A DNA stretch of 64,000 bases from Phycisphaerae bacterium (GTDB lineage Bacteria > Planctomycetota > Phycisphaerae > Phycisphaerales > UBA1924), in contig BJHL01000003.1 of NCBI GenBank assembly GCA_014192545.1, positions 186,001 through 250,000 on the forward strand, read 5' to 3'. Both the position numbers and the translations under genes were made by a program. The notes under the pieces are model-generated. The model was not told the DNA's origin, ran no database searches, and saw nothing but the letters and a program-made list of their open reading frames with translations. Each line of letters opens with the position of its first letter. The first letter of the stretch is position 1. Positions 55,847 to 64,000 of this stretch are shown piece after piece.

Positions 55847-56707
55847 TCATTTCCCGCGCGTCGGCACAAGCACAAACAAGTAATACCCCGGCTCGCTCCC
55901 CTTCGCAATCTTCCCCGTGTTGTCAAACGTCCCCGCCACGCGCCACTTGGCTTTCTCAACGAGCCCCAACCATTGCTGCAAGTTGTACGTCCGCAGCCAA
56001 TAGCTGCTATCGCGATGCTCTTCCACACCGCCGCGCTCAATCGTCAAATGACTCATCACCCGCTCGCGCCGCCCCGCCGCTCCGCGTGCATCTTCATCAG
56101 GCGGCTCATATTGCACCACCTGCGTCACCGTCGTCTTGCCGCGCTTGCCCACCCAGACATCTTCACTCACAGTTTCCAATCCATACGCGCTCAAACTCAA
56201 TCCCACGATGTACACCCCATCCGCATGCAAACACGCGCGCACGCGGTCCAAATGTTTCAGCATCGCGCTATCAGTCGCCACATGCCGAATCGAATTGATC
56301 GGATTGAACACCACATGCGCCTTGCCAAACGCAGTTGGTTTTCCCGCCCCGTTCTTCCCCGCCCCCTGCTTCCCCGCCCACTCCACCTTCCCCAAATCAA
56401 ACGTCTCCATCCGTCCCACCACGCCGCCCACGCCGCTCAGCCCCGCCGCCTCCGCCCGCGCAAGCGTGTACGCCACCATCTCCTTCGAGAAATCAATCCC
56501 CACCGCTACATCGCCCCGCTTCGCACACGCCAGCAAATACCGCCCGCTCCCGCTCGCTGGCCCCAGCCACCGCAACTGCTTCACGCCGCGCAGCCCAGCC
56601 GAAACGCGCCTCGCCACCCTCGCAAATCGCGCCACATCGCTCGCCGTGCCGTCAGCATGCAAAATGTCATAAATCTCCGGGTCCGCGTACAAATGCTGCC
56701 GGGCCAT
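55847..56707 (-). CDS. Class I SAM-dependent methyltransferase
   Basis: A 286-residue Rossmann-fold methyltransferase. It opens 'HLYADPEIYDILHADGTASDVARF', as in small-molecule methyltransferases. The SAM-binding region is 'LRWLGPASGSGRYLLACAKRG', followed by 'AVGIDFSKEMVAYTLARAEAAG' with the acidic residue for ribose. The C-terminal half has strands 'YIVGLSLSAYGLE' and 'YYLFVLVPTRGK'. The substrate is unknown. ATG 56707 has GAGGAG eight bases upstream. It follows the HD-domain gene by 11 bases, so the two are likely one transcript. Confidence 0.82.
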   Translation of the reverse strand: MARQHLYADPEIYDILHADGTASDVARFARVARRVSAGLRGVKQLRWLGPASGSGRYLLACAKRGDVAVGIDFSKEMVAYTLARAEAAGLSGVGGVVGRMETFDLGKVEWAGKQGAGKNGAGKPTAFGKAHVVFNPINSIRHVATDSAMLKHLDRVRACLHADGVYIVGLSLSAYGLETVSEDVWVGKRGKTTVTQVVQYEPPDEDARGAAGRRERVMSHLTIERGGVEEHRDSSYWLRTYNLQQWLGLVEKAKWRVAGTFDNTGKIAKGSEPGYYLFVLVPTRGK

Positions 56708-56718
56708 CGCGCCACTCC

Positions 56719-57300
56719 TCAAAACGTCGCCACCAACTTCTCCAGTGCCTCACACCCGCGCGCAATCGCCGCGTTGCTCGCCCGCTCACCTTGCGCCAGC
56801 TTTAGCGCACGCCTCGCCCTGTCCAGCGCATCGCTCGTCTTCTTCGCTCGCTGCTCCGCCGGCATATCCCCAAGATCACACAAATTCTCATACACATCCG
56901 CCAGCTTCACCAGCCTTGCCTGCCAGGGCCCGCTCGCAATCCGCTGGTCATACTCGCGCTCACGCGGCAGTTCTGGCATCGCCATGTTCTTCGTGAGCGC
57001 CGCCACGCAATCCGCCACGCCCACGCCAAATCGCTCGGCGATGTCGTCATAATCCGTCGTCGTATCTTCAATCGTGTCGTGCAAAATCGCCGCGAGTATC
57101 GCCAGCTTGTCATCGCACCCAAACACCCACGACACCGTCATCGCACATCGCACCACATGCGCCACATATGGCGTATTCCCATCCTTGCGAAGCTGACTGC
57201 GATGCGCCCTCGCCGCGTAATTCACAGCCTCCTGAAAAAACGCCCCCTCCGCCCCCACCACGCGCCCGCCCGGCATGCCGTCTGCAGAAAACAGTGTCAT
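56719..57300 (-). CDS. HD-domain phosphohydrolase (RelA/SpoT-like HD)
   Basis: A 193-residue single-domain hydrolase. It has the RSH-type motifs 'AARAHRSQLRKDGNTPYVAHVVRCAM' (metal His), 'AILAAILHDTIEDTTTDYDDIAERFG' (HD) and 'LVKLADVYENLCDLG' (last Asp), as in SpoT/Mesh1 (p)ppGpp hydrolases. There is no synthetase or regulatory domain, so it is a possible small alarmone hydrolase; other nucleotide substrates remain possible. I chose ATG 57300; the longer frame runs into a decanucleotide repeat array. It is 11 bases upstream of the methyltransferase gene. Confidence 0.8.
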   Translation of the reverse strand: MTLFSADGMPGGRVVGAEGAFFQEAVNYAARAHRSQLRKDGNTPYVAHVVRCAMTVSWVFGCDDKLAILAAILHDTIEDTTTDYDDIAERFGVGVADCVAALTKNMAMPELPREREYDQRIASGPWQARLVKLADVYENLCDLGDMPAEQRAKKTSDALDRARRALKLAQGERASNAAIARGCEALEKLVATF

Positions 57301-57337
57301 ATCGCACCATAGGCCCCTGCTCGCGCCCACGAGAAAA

Positions 57338-57387
57338 CGCCGCATCACACCGCATCACGCGGCATCACGCCGCATTACGCCGCATCC
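57338..57387. repeat. Decanucleotide array upstream of the HD gene
   Basis: Five units in exact period 10 (CGCCGCATCA, CACCGCATCA, CGCGGCATCA, CGCCGCATTA, CGCCGCATCC). It lies between the GH35-like gene and the HD gene. Confidence 0.8.
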
Positions 57388-57432
57388 GACAGCGTCGCCG
57401 CTCCATCATCACTCAGATCAAGTCGCATCACA

Positions 57433-60222
57433 TCACAGCGAAATCTTCGCCTTTGTTGGCGTCGCCCCATGCTCATCAAACACCAGCAGTTCATTCGCCT
57501 CGCCCGCCGGCTTCAGGAACATCTCCGGAATGTAATATCGCTCTTGAGGAGGCACTACCTTGCCAGCCTTGGTCGCAACAAAGTACCGGCCCACATGCTT
57601 GCCATTCACAAACATCTGGCCCTTCGTCAAACCCTTGGGCTCAAAGAAGACCGCCGTCGTCGCCGCATCCAGCGTGAACTCACACTTGAACCACGCCGGC
57701 TGCCCAGCAGCAACGCCAGCCTTGCTAAGCGGCAAATACGCCGACGCATCCGGAGCTTCCCACTTGGCAAACGCAACTTCCGCTTCCTGCGAAAGTCCCG
57801 CATCCACAATGAAAACTTCCATGCTCTCCGCGCTCGCCGCGAGTTCCTCGCCCACTTGCTCAGGCGTCACCACCGTCAGTTCCAGCGTGTTGTTGCCCTT
57901 CTGCAAATGATCCGAAGGCAACATCACACACGTGGGACCGCTGCGATCCAAATACGCAATGGGCTTGTCATTCAAAATCATCAATCCAGCCGTAGGCGGC
58001 GTGGAAATCCGCACAATCACCTGCTGCTTGCCGGCCAGTTTGAACGTATAGCCCGCGCGATCCGACATCGACGCATCGCCGTCTGCCACGTCCCAAATCG
58101 GACTCTTAAAAGCCAGCAGCGGCACGGGCGTTCCCGCCGTGCGTTGAAGTTTGCCGAGTTTGATCGCGCTCACGCTGAACAAATCATCAACCAGCCCCTT
58201 GGGCTCGCCAACATTCATTCCGCCTGCAAAACGCCCCAAGTTCTCGGCCAAAATCACAACCGTCTGCTCGCCCTTCTTCAGCCCCAGGTCCATCTGTGGC
58301 GTCGCGCCAGGGCCAACACCCATCAAGCCAACCGGCTTGCCGTCGCTAAATACATGCAAGCGATCGCCAGCCACGCCCGGATCAACCTGCACGCTGCCAG
58401 CCTTCTTGTTGTCAAGCGCAAAGCGATACCAGCCGTAGCCATACGGCGCACCCAGCGCCGCCAAGCCCTGCACTTTGCTGATCACCGCAAATCGCGGACT
58501 TTCGCCGCGCACGTAATCATGTTGGTGCGCCGCTCGCCACGAATCCATCTCAATCTTGGGCGCGCGTGCCTTTGTCTTGCTTTGCTCAAATGCAACTTCA
58601 CGCGTCTTGCCGTCGCCCGTGATGCGCAGGTACGTCTTCGCGCCATTCAGCGCAATCGGCGCGCCGCTCGCACTCATGCCCTTCACGCCCATCAGCACCG
58701 CATCATCCGCGAATGCAACGATGTCCGTGTCCTGCGTCCGCACGATCACAATCGTCAAGCCTTCGTGCTGCAAAACTTCTGGCTCTTCTTCCGTCGGCAC
58801 CATCGCCTCCATCGGAGAGCCATTGATGCTGAACATCGCCCGGCTTCCCGCCGGACCAAAGAAGACCGCAACACTGCCGCCCGCGCTGTTCGTCACGCCC
58901 AGGGCTGACAAATTCGCATATTCCATGTGGCAGCGCGGGCTGACATTCACGCCCAGCAAACACCACGCAACCGGCTGCTCGCCCAGCGGAACAGGCAACT
59001 CATTGCCATCGCCCAGTAGCAGCGTCGTTGAAATCTGTTCACCAGTTGCAACATCGGGCGCGAAGACAAACGCCACGCCGCCCTGCGTACCCGTGGCATG
59101 CACCACGCTCGCGCCATTGCTCGGGCTCGCCCCAGCTTTCCCAACTGCCTTGCTCTTGCCGCCCTTCACAACCTCGCCCGCGCCAGGCTTGATGCTCACC
59201 GGCTGATACACCGGATCAAGCGATGCAAACACGCGGCCGAACTTCGTCGCCGCCGTCGCCACGCGCTTGATCGCGCCGTACACATCCGTCACGCCGCCGG
59301 TCTGATCAATCGCGCACCCGCGATCTGCCGCGTGTGTCGCAAACGTCGAAGGACCATCATCCGTGCGCCCGCCGAAGAAACCAAAATTGGTGCCGCCTGC
59401 AAACGTCGTGATATTGAATTGCCCGCCGCCTGCGAGAATTTCCGCAAGCCGCTGCTCGACCGTTCGAGGAGACAGAACCGGCAACGGCTCATGCCCCCAC
59501 ATATCGCTGTGGCCAAATGCAAAATCAATCACCATGCGCGGCTGCCCTTGCCGCACGCTTGCAAGTTGCCGCATCGTCGCGAGCATGTTGTCGCCGCCGC
59601 TCCAACCGTCAATCTGTCCTTCGACATTCTGCCAAAGGTCATTGCTGTTGACAATCGGAACGCTCAACCCACTCTCGCGAATGTACCGCGTGAGTTCGCC
59701 CAAGTACTGCGTCGAAAGCGTGTCGTGCCCGCACGTCCATTCACTCTCGCATTGCAAGAGAATGATGGGCCCGCCCGTGCCCGGCGCCGTCACCTGCCAG
59801 CCGCGAATCTGATCCGCAACTGCCGAGATGAAACGCGAACACGCTTCAAGATACGTGTGGTTGTTGGTGCGGAAGTTGACGCTCGCGCTCTCGCGCAAAT
59901 ACGCCGGCAAGCCGCCGAAATCCCAGTCGCTGCCCACATATGGCCCAAGACCAAGAATGCAGTACATGCCCGCTTTGCCGACAAGGTCTACAAAGTTGCG
60001 CAGGTCATTCTCGCCCGTAAAGTCAAATCGTCCCGGCCGCGGCTCATGCCGACTCCAGAACACAGGCGTCTCGATCGTGTTCAGCCCCGCGTTCTTGGCG
60101 GCCTGAATGCGCGCCGCCCATTGCGAGCGCGGAACGCGCGCATAAGGCACGCGGCCAGACGCCAGCCACACACGGCGGCCTTCGATCATAAAACTGCGAC
60201 CATCATGCGTCACGGAGGGCAT
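57433..60222 (-). CDS. GH35-like beta-galactosidase family protein
   Basis: A 929-residue protein with an N-terminal TIM barrel of the GH35 type: 'FMIEGRRVWLASGRVPYARVPRSQW', 'AGLNTIETPVFWSRHEPRPGRFDF' and 'GPYVGSDWDFGGLPAYL'. The acid/base motif is 'GGPIILLQCESEW' (Glu161). The usual nucleophile Glu is replaced by Asp233 in 'PRMVIDFAFGHSDMWG', so activity may differ. Two or three beta-sandwich domains fill the C-terminal half. No signal peptide is seen. The start is uncertain: ATG 60222 fits the domain start, but the frame continues to a TTG at 60441. It is divergent from the TolC-like gene. Confidence 0.8.
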   Translation of the reverse strand: MPSVTHDGRSFMIEGRRVWLASGRVPYARVPRSQWAARIQAAKNAGLNTIETPVFWSRHEPRPGRFDFTGENDLRNFVDLVGKAGMYCILGLGPYVGSDWDFGGLPAYLRESASVNFRTNNHTYLEACSRFISAVADQIRGWQVTAPGTGGPIILLQCESEWTCGHDTLSTQYLGELTRYIRESGLSVPIVNSNDLWQNVEGQIDGWSGGDNMLATMRQLASVRQGQPRMVIDFAFGHSDMWGHEPLPVLSPRTVEQRLAEILAGGGQFNITTFAGGTNFGFFGGRTDDGPSTFATHAADRGCAIDQTGGVTDVYGAIKRVATAATKFGRVFASLDPVYQPVSIKPGAGEVVKGGKSKAVGKAGASPSNGASVVHATGTQGGVAFVFAPDVATGEQISTTLLLGDGNELPVPLGEQPVAWCLLGVNVSPRCHMEYANLSALGVTNSAGGSVAVFFGPAGSRAMFSINGSPMEAMVPTEEEPEVLQHEGLTIVIVRTQDTDIVAFADDAVLMGVKGMSASGAPIALNGAKTYLRITGDGKTREVAFEQSKTKARAPKIEMDSWRAAHQHDYVRGESPRFAVISKVQGLAALGAPYGYGWYRFALDNKKAGSVQVDPGVAGDRLHVFSDGKPVGLMGVGPGATPQMDLGLKKGEQTVVILAENLGRFAGGMNVGEPKGLVDDLFSVSAIKLGKLQRTAGTPVPLLAFKSPIWDVADGDASMSDRAGYTFKLAGKQQVIVRISTPPTAGLMILNDKPIAYLDRSGPTCVMLPSDHLQKGNNTLELTVVTPEQVGEELAASAESMEVFIVDAGLSQEAEVAFAKWEAPDASAYLPLSKAGVAAGQPAWFKCEFTLDAATTAVFFEPKGLTKGQMFVNGKHVGRYFVATKAGKVVPPQERYYIPEMFLKPAGEANELLVFDEHGATPTKAKISL

Positions 60223-60487
60223 TGTTTGTTGGGCCCTGATAAAGCGCTGGCGGGTAGCCAGGCGAGAAGTTGCAGAAGTTAGCAATTCCTCACTTGGGCC
60301 GCTAGCGGAAGGTGGCGAGTTTAGGTTTGGCTCAGCCGTTTGGCTACTGCCAAACAATCTTTCCCAGAACTTGACCCGCGCGCACCCCCAACACCATCCA
60401 AGTTTTCTCTTGAAACGATACTGCAACCGCCGACGAATCAACGCAACCGCAGCGTACTCTCACACAGGAAGGCGACCGCGAATTCTC

Positions 60488-62260
60488 ATGCCAACGCGAG
60501 CCATAATTATCAATTTTACAAGCACTTGCGCGACAATATCCGCGCTCATATCGCTCGCCGGCTGTAGCGGCTCAGGCCTCAACCAGCGCATCGCCGATTT
60601 GACGCGCGAGCAATCGCTGCGCCTTCAGCAAGAACTTGATGCTCCAACCGTGCCACTGATTTCTGAAGGACGATCCCCGGCTGCCGCTCGGAGCAAGTCC
60701 CCTGAAACGGTGAGTCCTCGCGCCGATCAACTGACGTTCACGCCTGCCGCCGAGGACCGAGATGTCGCGGCTCGGCTGCGACAGTTGTTGGGACAGGTAA
60801 ATGTTGACAGAAAACTGCTGGGCGAACCTGAACGCATGGCCGCCGAGATGATGTCCAGCAGCGAAGCCGGACAGAACATGCGCACGATCACGCTCGAAGA
60901 AGCGTGGCGCATCAGTCAGCGCACCGGTCGCGAGTACATCACCGCGCAGGAAGATTACTTGCTCACGGCGATTGCGCTTTTACAAGAGCGGCACTTGTGG
61001 GGGCCGCGATTGTTCAACGACACGACCGCACAGCTCAGCGACACGCTTGACGATGGCGACACCGATCCTGCGCTCAATGTCATCAACACGCTGCGAGCAA
61101 CGCAGCGCTTGCCCAGCGGCGGCCAGATCGAAGCGCGATGGCTCATCAACGCGACGGATTACCTGCGCGATCAATCCACCAACAGCTATCGGCAAAGCAG
61201 CGAGTTGGTTCTGGCCGGGAACATCCCGCTGCTGCGCGGCGCGGGGAGCATTGCGCGCGAGGACTTGATTCAAGCCGAGCGCGACATGGTGTATCAGTCG
61301 CGCACGTTTGAACGATTCCGCCGGTCGTATCTAGTTGACATTGCAACAGATTATTTTTCGCTGCTGCAAACGCGTGCGAGCATCGCGAACCAGTTGCGGC
61401 AGTTGCAGAGTTTGCGGCAGTTCAGCACGGCAACGCAAGCTCGCGTGGATGCGGGAAGATTGCAGGCGTTTCAAACGGCGATCACGCAAAACCAGGTTGC
61501 CAGCGCGGAAGTTTCGTTGTCGGAACTTGTGGAGCAGTACGTGCTCGCGCTGGATCGTTTCAAAGTTCGGCTTGGGCTTGCGATTGACACGCCGCTTGAT
61601 ATCGCGAGTGAATTGCCCGTGCTGCGCGAGCCTGATGCGGACCCGGATGCGGCGGCGAAACTCGCGCTGCTGTATCGGCTGGACGTGCAGAACTCGGCGG
61701 ATCAACTGCTTGATTCGCGGCGAGCAGTGGACGTTGCGAAGGATGGTTTGCTGCCAGATTTGAACGTGACGGGTGAAGTGGGCGTGCCCACTGATCCCAA
61801 CAACAACAGTGCGGGGCTGAACCTCAGCGGCGATAGCACGCGATATCGCATCGGTGCAACGCTGAGTGCGCCGCTGGATCGCGAGCAGGAACGATTGAAC
61901 GTGCGGTCGGCGCAGATTCGGTATGAACGTGCGCAGCGCAATCACTCGCGGCTGCAAGACGAAACCGTGCTTTCCGCCCGGCGTTCGGCACGCGCTGTGG
62001 ATCGCGCGCGGTTTCAGTTGCGGATCGCTGAGCAGCAGGTTGATATCAACAGGCGACGCTTGCGGGCGCAGAAGCTGAACGAAGCGGAAGTGCAGCCGCA
62101 GGAAATTGTGGATACGGAAAATGATTTGCTGCGAGCGGAGAATGCTCGCGATGCGGCACAGACCGCGCTGCGCACGGCGATTTTGCAGTATCTTTTGGAG
62201 ACGGATCAGCTGCGCGTGGCTCGCGATGGGACGTTGCAGCGGTTGCCTGGGATGGAGTAG
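60488..62260 (+). CDS. TolC-like outer membrane efflux lipoprotein
   Basis: Outer-membrane channel of a tripartite efflux or type I secretion system, 590 residues. The N-terminus is a lipoprotein signal with lipobox 'LISLAGC' near residue 26. After an unconserved segment of about 110 residues, the OEP helices follow: 'ITLEEAWRISQRTGREYITAQEDYLLTAIALLQERHLWGPRL', 'FRRSYLVDIATDYFSLLQTRASIANQLRQLQSLRQF' and 'IVDTENDLLRAENARDAAQTALRTAILQYLLETDQL'. No inner-membrane pump or adaptor is adjacent, so its partners lie elsewhere. ATG 60488 gives a complete lipoprotein signal. The 265-base gap to the GH35-like gene holds both promoters. Confidence 0.88.
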   Translation: MPTRAIIINFTSTCATISALISLAGCSGSGLNQRIADLTREQSLRLQQELDAPTVPLISEGRSPAAARSKSPETVSPRADQLTFTPAAEDRDVAARLRQLLGQVNVDRKLLGEPERMAAEMMSSSEAGQNMRTITLEEAWRISQRTGREYITAQEDYLLTAIALLQERHLWGPRLFNDTTAQLSDTLDDGDTDPALNVINTLRATQRLPSGGQIEARWLINATDYLRDQSTNSYRQSSELVLAGNIPLLRGAGSIAREDLIQAERDMVYQSRTFERFRRSYLVDIATDYFSLLQTRASIANQLRQLQSLRQFSTATQARVDAGRLQAFQTAITQNQVASAEVSLSELVEQYVLALDRFKVRLGLAIDTPLDIASELPVLREPDADPDAAAKLALLYRLDVQNSADQLLDSRRAVDVAKDGLLPDLNVTGEVGVPTDPNNNSAGLNLSGDSTRYRIGATLSAPLDREQERLNVRSAQIRYERAQRNHSRLQDETVLSARRSARAVDRARFQLRIAEQQVDINRRRLRAQKLNEAEVQPQEIVDTENDLLRAENARDAAQTALRTAILQYLLETDQLRVARDGTLQRLPGME

Positions 62261-62262
62261 AG

Positions 62263-62297
62263 CTAGGGACTAGGGATGAGGCATGAGGGATGAGGCA
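62263..62297. repeat. Heptanucleotide array after the TolC-like gene
   Basis: Five units of 7 bases: CTAGGGA twice, then TGAGGCA, TGAGGGA, TGAGGCA. It begins just after the TolC-like stop. Confidence 0.7.
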
Positions 62298-62433
62298 AAG
62301 GCATCTCGCTCGCTTTGGGCGAACCCTTGCCGATTAGCAATGGCGCTGTTGATAATCAGAATCGAAGCGAACCTGCGCAGGGGCTTGTCGTAGATTGAAA
62401 CGAGTCTGATGAGCGATATTGAAGGGAGCGACG

Positions 62434-63117
62434 ATGCGAAACGCGACTGTAGTTGCGGCACTTGTGGGGATGATCGGCGTCGCGATTGGCGGCTGCACCG
62501 GGAGAGGCCGGGAGGTCGCGACAGAGAAAGTTCAGCCGAGCGAATGCGTGGACGTTGAAACGACACAGGAATTGGCGGGGGTGCAGGACAGGCCCTTCTC
62601 GCGAGAGATACTGGAAGCTGCGCGGGGGTATCGATCGTTGGAACTCGTGAGTACGCAGCATCGGCTGGCGCCGGCAATGTGTCGTGCGGCGGACTCAATA
62701 CTTGTTGAGAGCCGGGCGGGTGAGGGGAGCGAGCATGGTCGCAAGCTCTATCTCATGTGGGCGAAAGATGCGAGTACGTATTTTGACTCGCCTGATGTGA
62801 AAGCGATGCGCGGTCAGACGTTGGTGAAGCAGTCGTTTGAGGCAGTCACGCATCGGGTATCGGCTGACGGCAACTCGATGACGATGAATATCTTGGAGCC
62901 TGGAAGGCTTCGCGAGTACTTTGTCATGCTTCGCACTGATCCTGCGGACCCTCGCACCGATGATGGCTGGGTCTACGGCATCGTGGACTTTGAACTTTCA
63001 CGCACGATTGACTCAGGGCGGATCGCGTCGTGTATGGGGTGCCACACCAAACGGGAGACGCGAATGTTTGGGATGAGGGAGTTGGTGCAGCCAACGGTCG
63101 AATTCGAAACCGAGTAG
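62434..63117 (+). CDS. Lipoprotein with cytochrome P460-like c-type heme site
   Basis: A 227-residue exported lipoprotein (lipobox 'VAIGGC' near residue 20). The C-terminal third has 'DGWVYGIVDFELSRTIDSGRIASCMGCHTKRETRMFG', where CMGCH is a c-type heme attachment motif in the position and context of cytochrome P460 proteins. Upstream 'YLMWAKDASTYFDSPDVKAMRGQTLVKQSFEAV' also fits that family, which is built of beta strands. P460 enzymes oxidise hydroxylamine, and related proteins bind NO or are of unknown role. The cross-linking Lys typical of P460 is not clearly placed. ATG 62434 has AGGGAG upstream. No hydroxylamine pathway is nearby. Confidence 0.7.
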   Translation: MRNATVVAALVGMIGVAIGGCTGRGREVATEKVQPSECVDVETTQELAGVQDRPFSREILEAARGYRSLELVSTQHRLAPAMCRAADSILVESRAGEGSEHGRKLYLMWAKDASTYFDSPDVKAMRGQTLVKQSFEAVTHRVSADGNSMTMNILEPGRLREYFVMLRTDPADPRTDDGWVYGIVDFELSRTIDSGRIASCMGCHTKRETRMFGMRELVQPTVEFETE

Positions 63118-63495
63118 TTACGAGCGTTCACGTATGGGCCGGGGGCCGAAAAGTGTGTTGCGACCACCCTGAAAAAGATACCACATGGCGAAGACGTGTC
63201 CATCGAGGATCAAGTAGGCGATGAGCCAGGTCCAGGGGCGACCGAGTCCGAGTTCTTCATGGAAGAATGACTCAAGGCTGGCGAAGAAATACGCGACGCC
63301 GACGACGGCACCTGCGAGTACGAGCAGGGCTACGGGCAGAAAAAGTTTTGTCAGGAAGGACTTGGAGCGACGCACGGCTGGACGCTGTCGTGTAACGACC
63401 CGTGCAAATTCTTGGGCGACTGATTGTGGGTGATCGTCGCGAAGCGATTGCTTGCGTGACTTGGCCCAAGCGATGATGGCCTGTGAGATGATCAC
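63118..63495 (-). CDS. Small membrane protein of unknown function
   Basis: A 125-residue protein with two hydrophobic segments: 'LFLPVALLVLAGAVVGVAYFF' and 'WTWLIAYLILDGHVFAMWYLF', flanked by basic residues. It has no motif I recognise. A GTG at 63495 is a plausible start; the frame stays open further upstream, but that part is compositionally unlike a protein (Arg/Pro/His-rich) and overlaps the desaturase gene. The stop abuts that of the convergent lipoprotein gene. Confidence 0.55.
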   Translation of the reverse strand: MIISQAIIAWAKSRKQSLRDDHPQSVAQEFARVVTRQRPAVRRSKSFLTKLFLPVALLVLAGAVVGVAYFFASLESFFHEELGLGRPWTWLIAYLILDGHVFAMWYLFQGGRNTLFGPRPIRERS

Positions 63496-63602
63496 GGCGG
63501 ATTGTAGATGTTTATTGGTATAAACGCGGGAATATCGCAGGCTTGAGCTAGGCGACAAGTTGTATTTCGCCCAGCCTAGAAGGCTGGGCAACCGGGGAGC
63601 AA

Positions 63603-64000
63603 TTAGGCGACTGGTTGCATTTCGCGCGCGGTGCCGATGTCGCGGACTCGCTGCGTTGCGCCGGCGTATTGCTTGCCGGTTTGGTGGCAGAGCATGCGGG
63701 TGCTGATTTGGGCGCTGAGGAAGATGGTGGGCAGGCCGCTGCCGGGGTGGGTGCCGCCGCCGACGAGGAAGAGGTTGTCGAAGCCGGGGAGTTTGTTTTG
63801 CGGGCGGAGGTGGAGCATTTGGCCCAGGTTGTGGGCGAGGTTGAAGGTGGCGCCTTTGTTGATGTTGAGGCTCTTCCACGTGTCGGGGGTGTAGACGACT
63901 TCTTGCTCGATGCGGCCGCGGAGGTTGACGCCCATTTGGTCGCGGACTTGGTCGAGGGCACTTTCGCGGTAGGCGGGCATGGCTTGTTGCCAGTTCACTT
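63603..64000 (-). CDS. CrtI-type phytoene desaturase family, C-terminal part
   Basis: The last about 132 residues of a FAD-dependent carotenoid desaturase or related oxidoreductase; the rest lies beyond the right edge. The visible part has 'VVYTPDTWKSLNINKGATFNL', 'LRPQNKLPGFDNLFLVGGGTHPGSGLPTIFLSAQ', the characteristic C-terminal FAD-binding block of CrtI-like proteins. A GTG at 63998 is an internal codon. The family includes desaturases, isomerases and ketolases, so the reaction is not fixed. Reading on the plus strand of this region gives no sensible product. Confidence 0.85.
   Translation of the reverse strand, partial: VNWQQAMPAYRESALDQVRDQMGVNLRGRIEQEVVYTPDTWKSLNINKGATFNLAHNLGQMLHLRPQNKLPGFDNLFLVGGGTHPGSGLPTIFLSAQISTRMLCHQTGKQYAGATQRVRDIGTAREMQPVA

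Overview
The window is 64 kb of a GC-rich, gene-dense bacterial chromosome with almost no spare sequence between genes. It looks like a planctomycete, most likely from the Phycisphaerae. The signs are a secreted protein ending in two planctomycete-style dockerin-like motifs, a LysW amino-acid carrier cluster, lipid A (lpxA), flagellar (fliD, fliS) and ExbB/ExbD genes of a two-membrane cell, and frequent GTG/TTG starts. This placement is inferred from gene content, not from a phylogeny. I see no prophage, insertion sequence, rRNA operon or CRISPR array.

Layout. 1-3.2 kb: flagellar cap fliD (cut by the left edge) and chaperone fliS. 3.2-10.9 kb: a minus-strand run lpxA, MBL-fold hydrolase, sodium/solute symporter, GH20-like hexosaminidase, anmK, holB; the middle genes overlap by 4 bases and suggest uptake and recycling of cell-wall amino sugars. 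10.9-11.7 kb: lipB. 11.7-14.4 kb: a secreted TPR protein with a metalloprotease motif. 14.5-18.8 kb: lysW-lysX-lysY-lysZ-lysK, amino-acid synthesis on a protein carrier. 19.2-25.1 kb: rarA, an ATP-grasp protein, 5-formyl-THF cyclo-ligase, an L,D-transpeptidase and the dockerin-like secreted protein. 25.6-30.8 kb: gyrB and two PilZ/receiver proteins. 30.8-32.8 kb: exbB-exbD-exbD and tRNA-His. 33-36 kb: pckA and a nucleotide-sugar dehydrogenase. 36.1-44.7 kb: an oligopeptide-type ABC transporter with three permeases, then a site-2 protease. 44.9-45.7 kb: rpmI-rplT. 46-54.8 kb: flotillin-like protein, metallophosphoesterase, a small conserved protein, ligA, a CYTH protein, an unknown secreted protein, xseA. 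54.8-64 kb: pyrD, a methyltransferase, an HD hydrolase, a GH35-like protein, a TolC-like lipoprotein, a P460-like cytochrome lipoprotein, a small membrane protein and the end of a CrtI-like desaturase.

The least ordinary signals are: (1) the complete LysW carrier cluster, preceded by a strong intrinsic terminator and a lysine-rich 27-codon frame that could be an attenuator; (2) an inverted pair of octanucleotide arrays inserted in frame in rarA, with related period-8 arrays at gene borders elsewhere; (3) five copies of a small GC-rich palindrome with an invariant TCC loop and a compensated stem change; (4) two adjacent PilZ/receiver proteins, one with a degenerate HPt-like tail and one with a degenerate receiver; (5) an Opp-like transporter with two OppC-type permeases and one ATPase. 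All functional calls are from reading motifs by eye; no database search was run.
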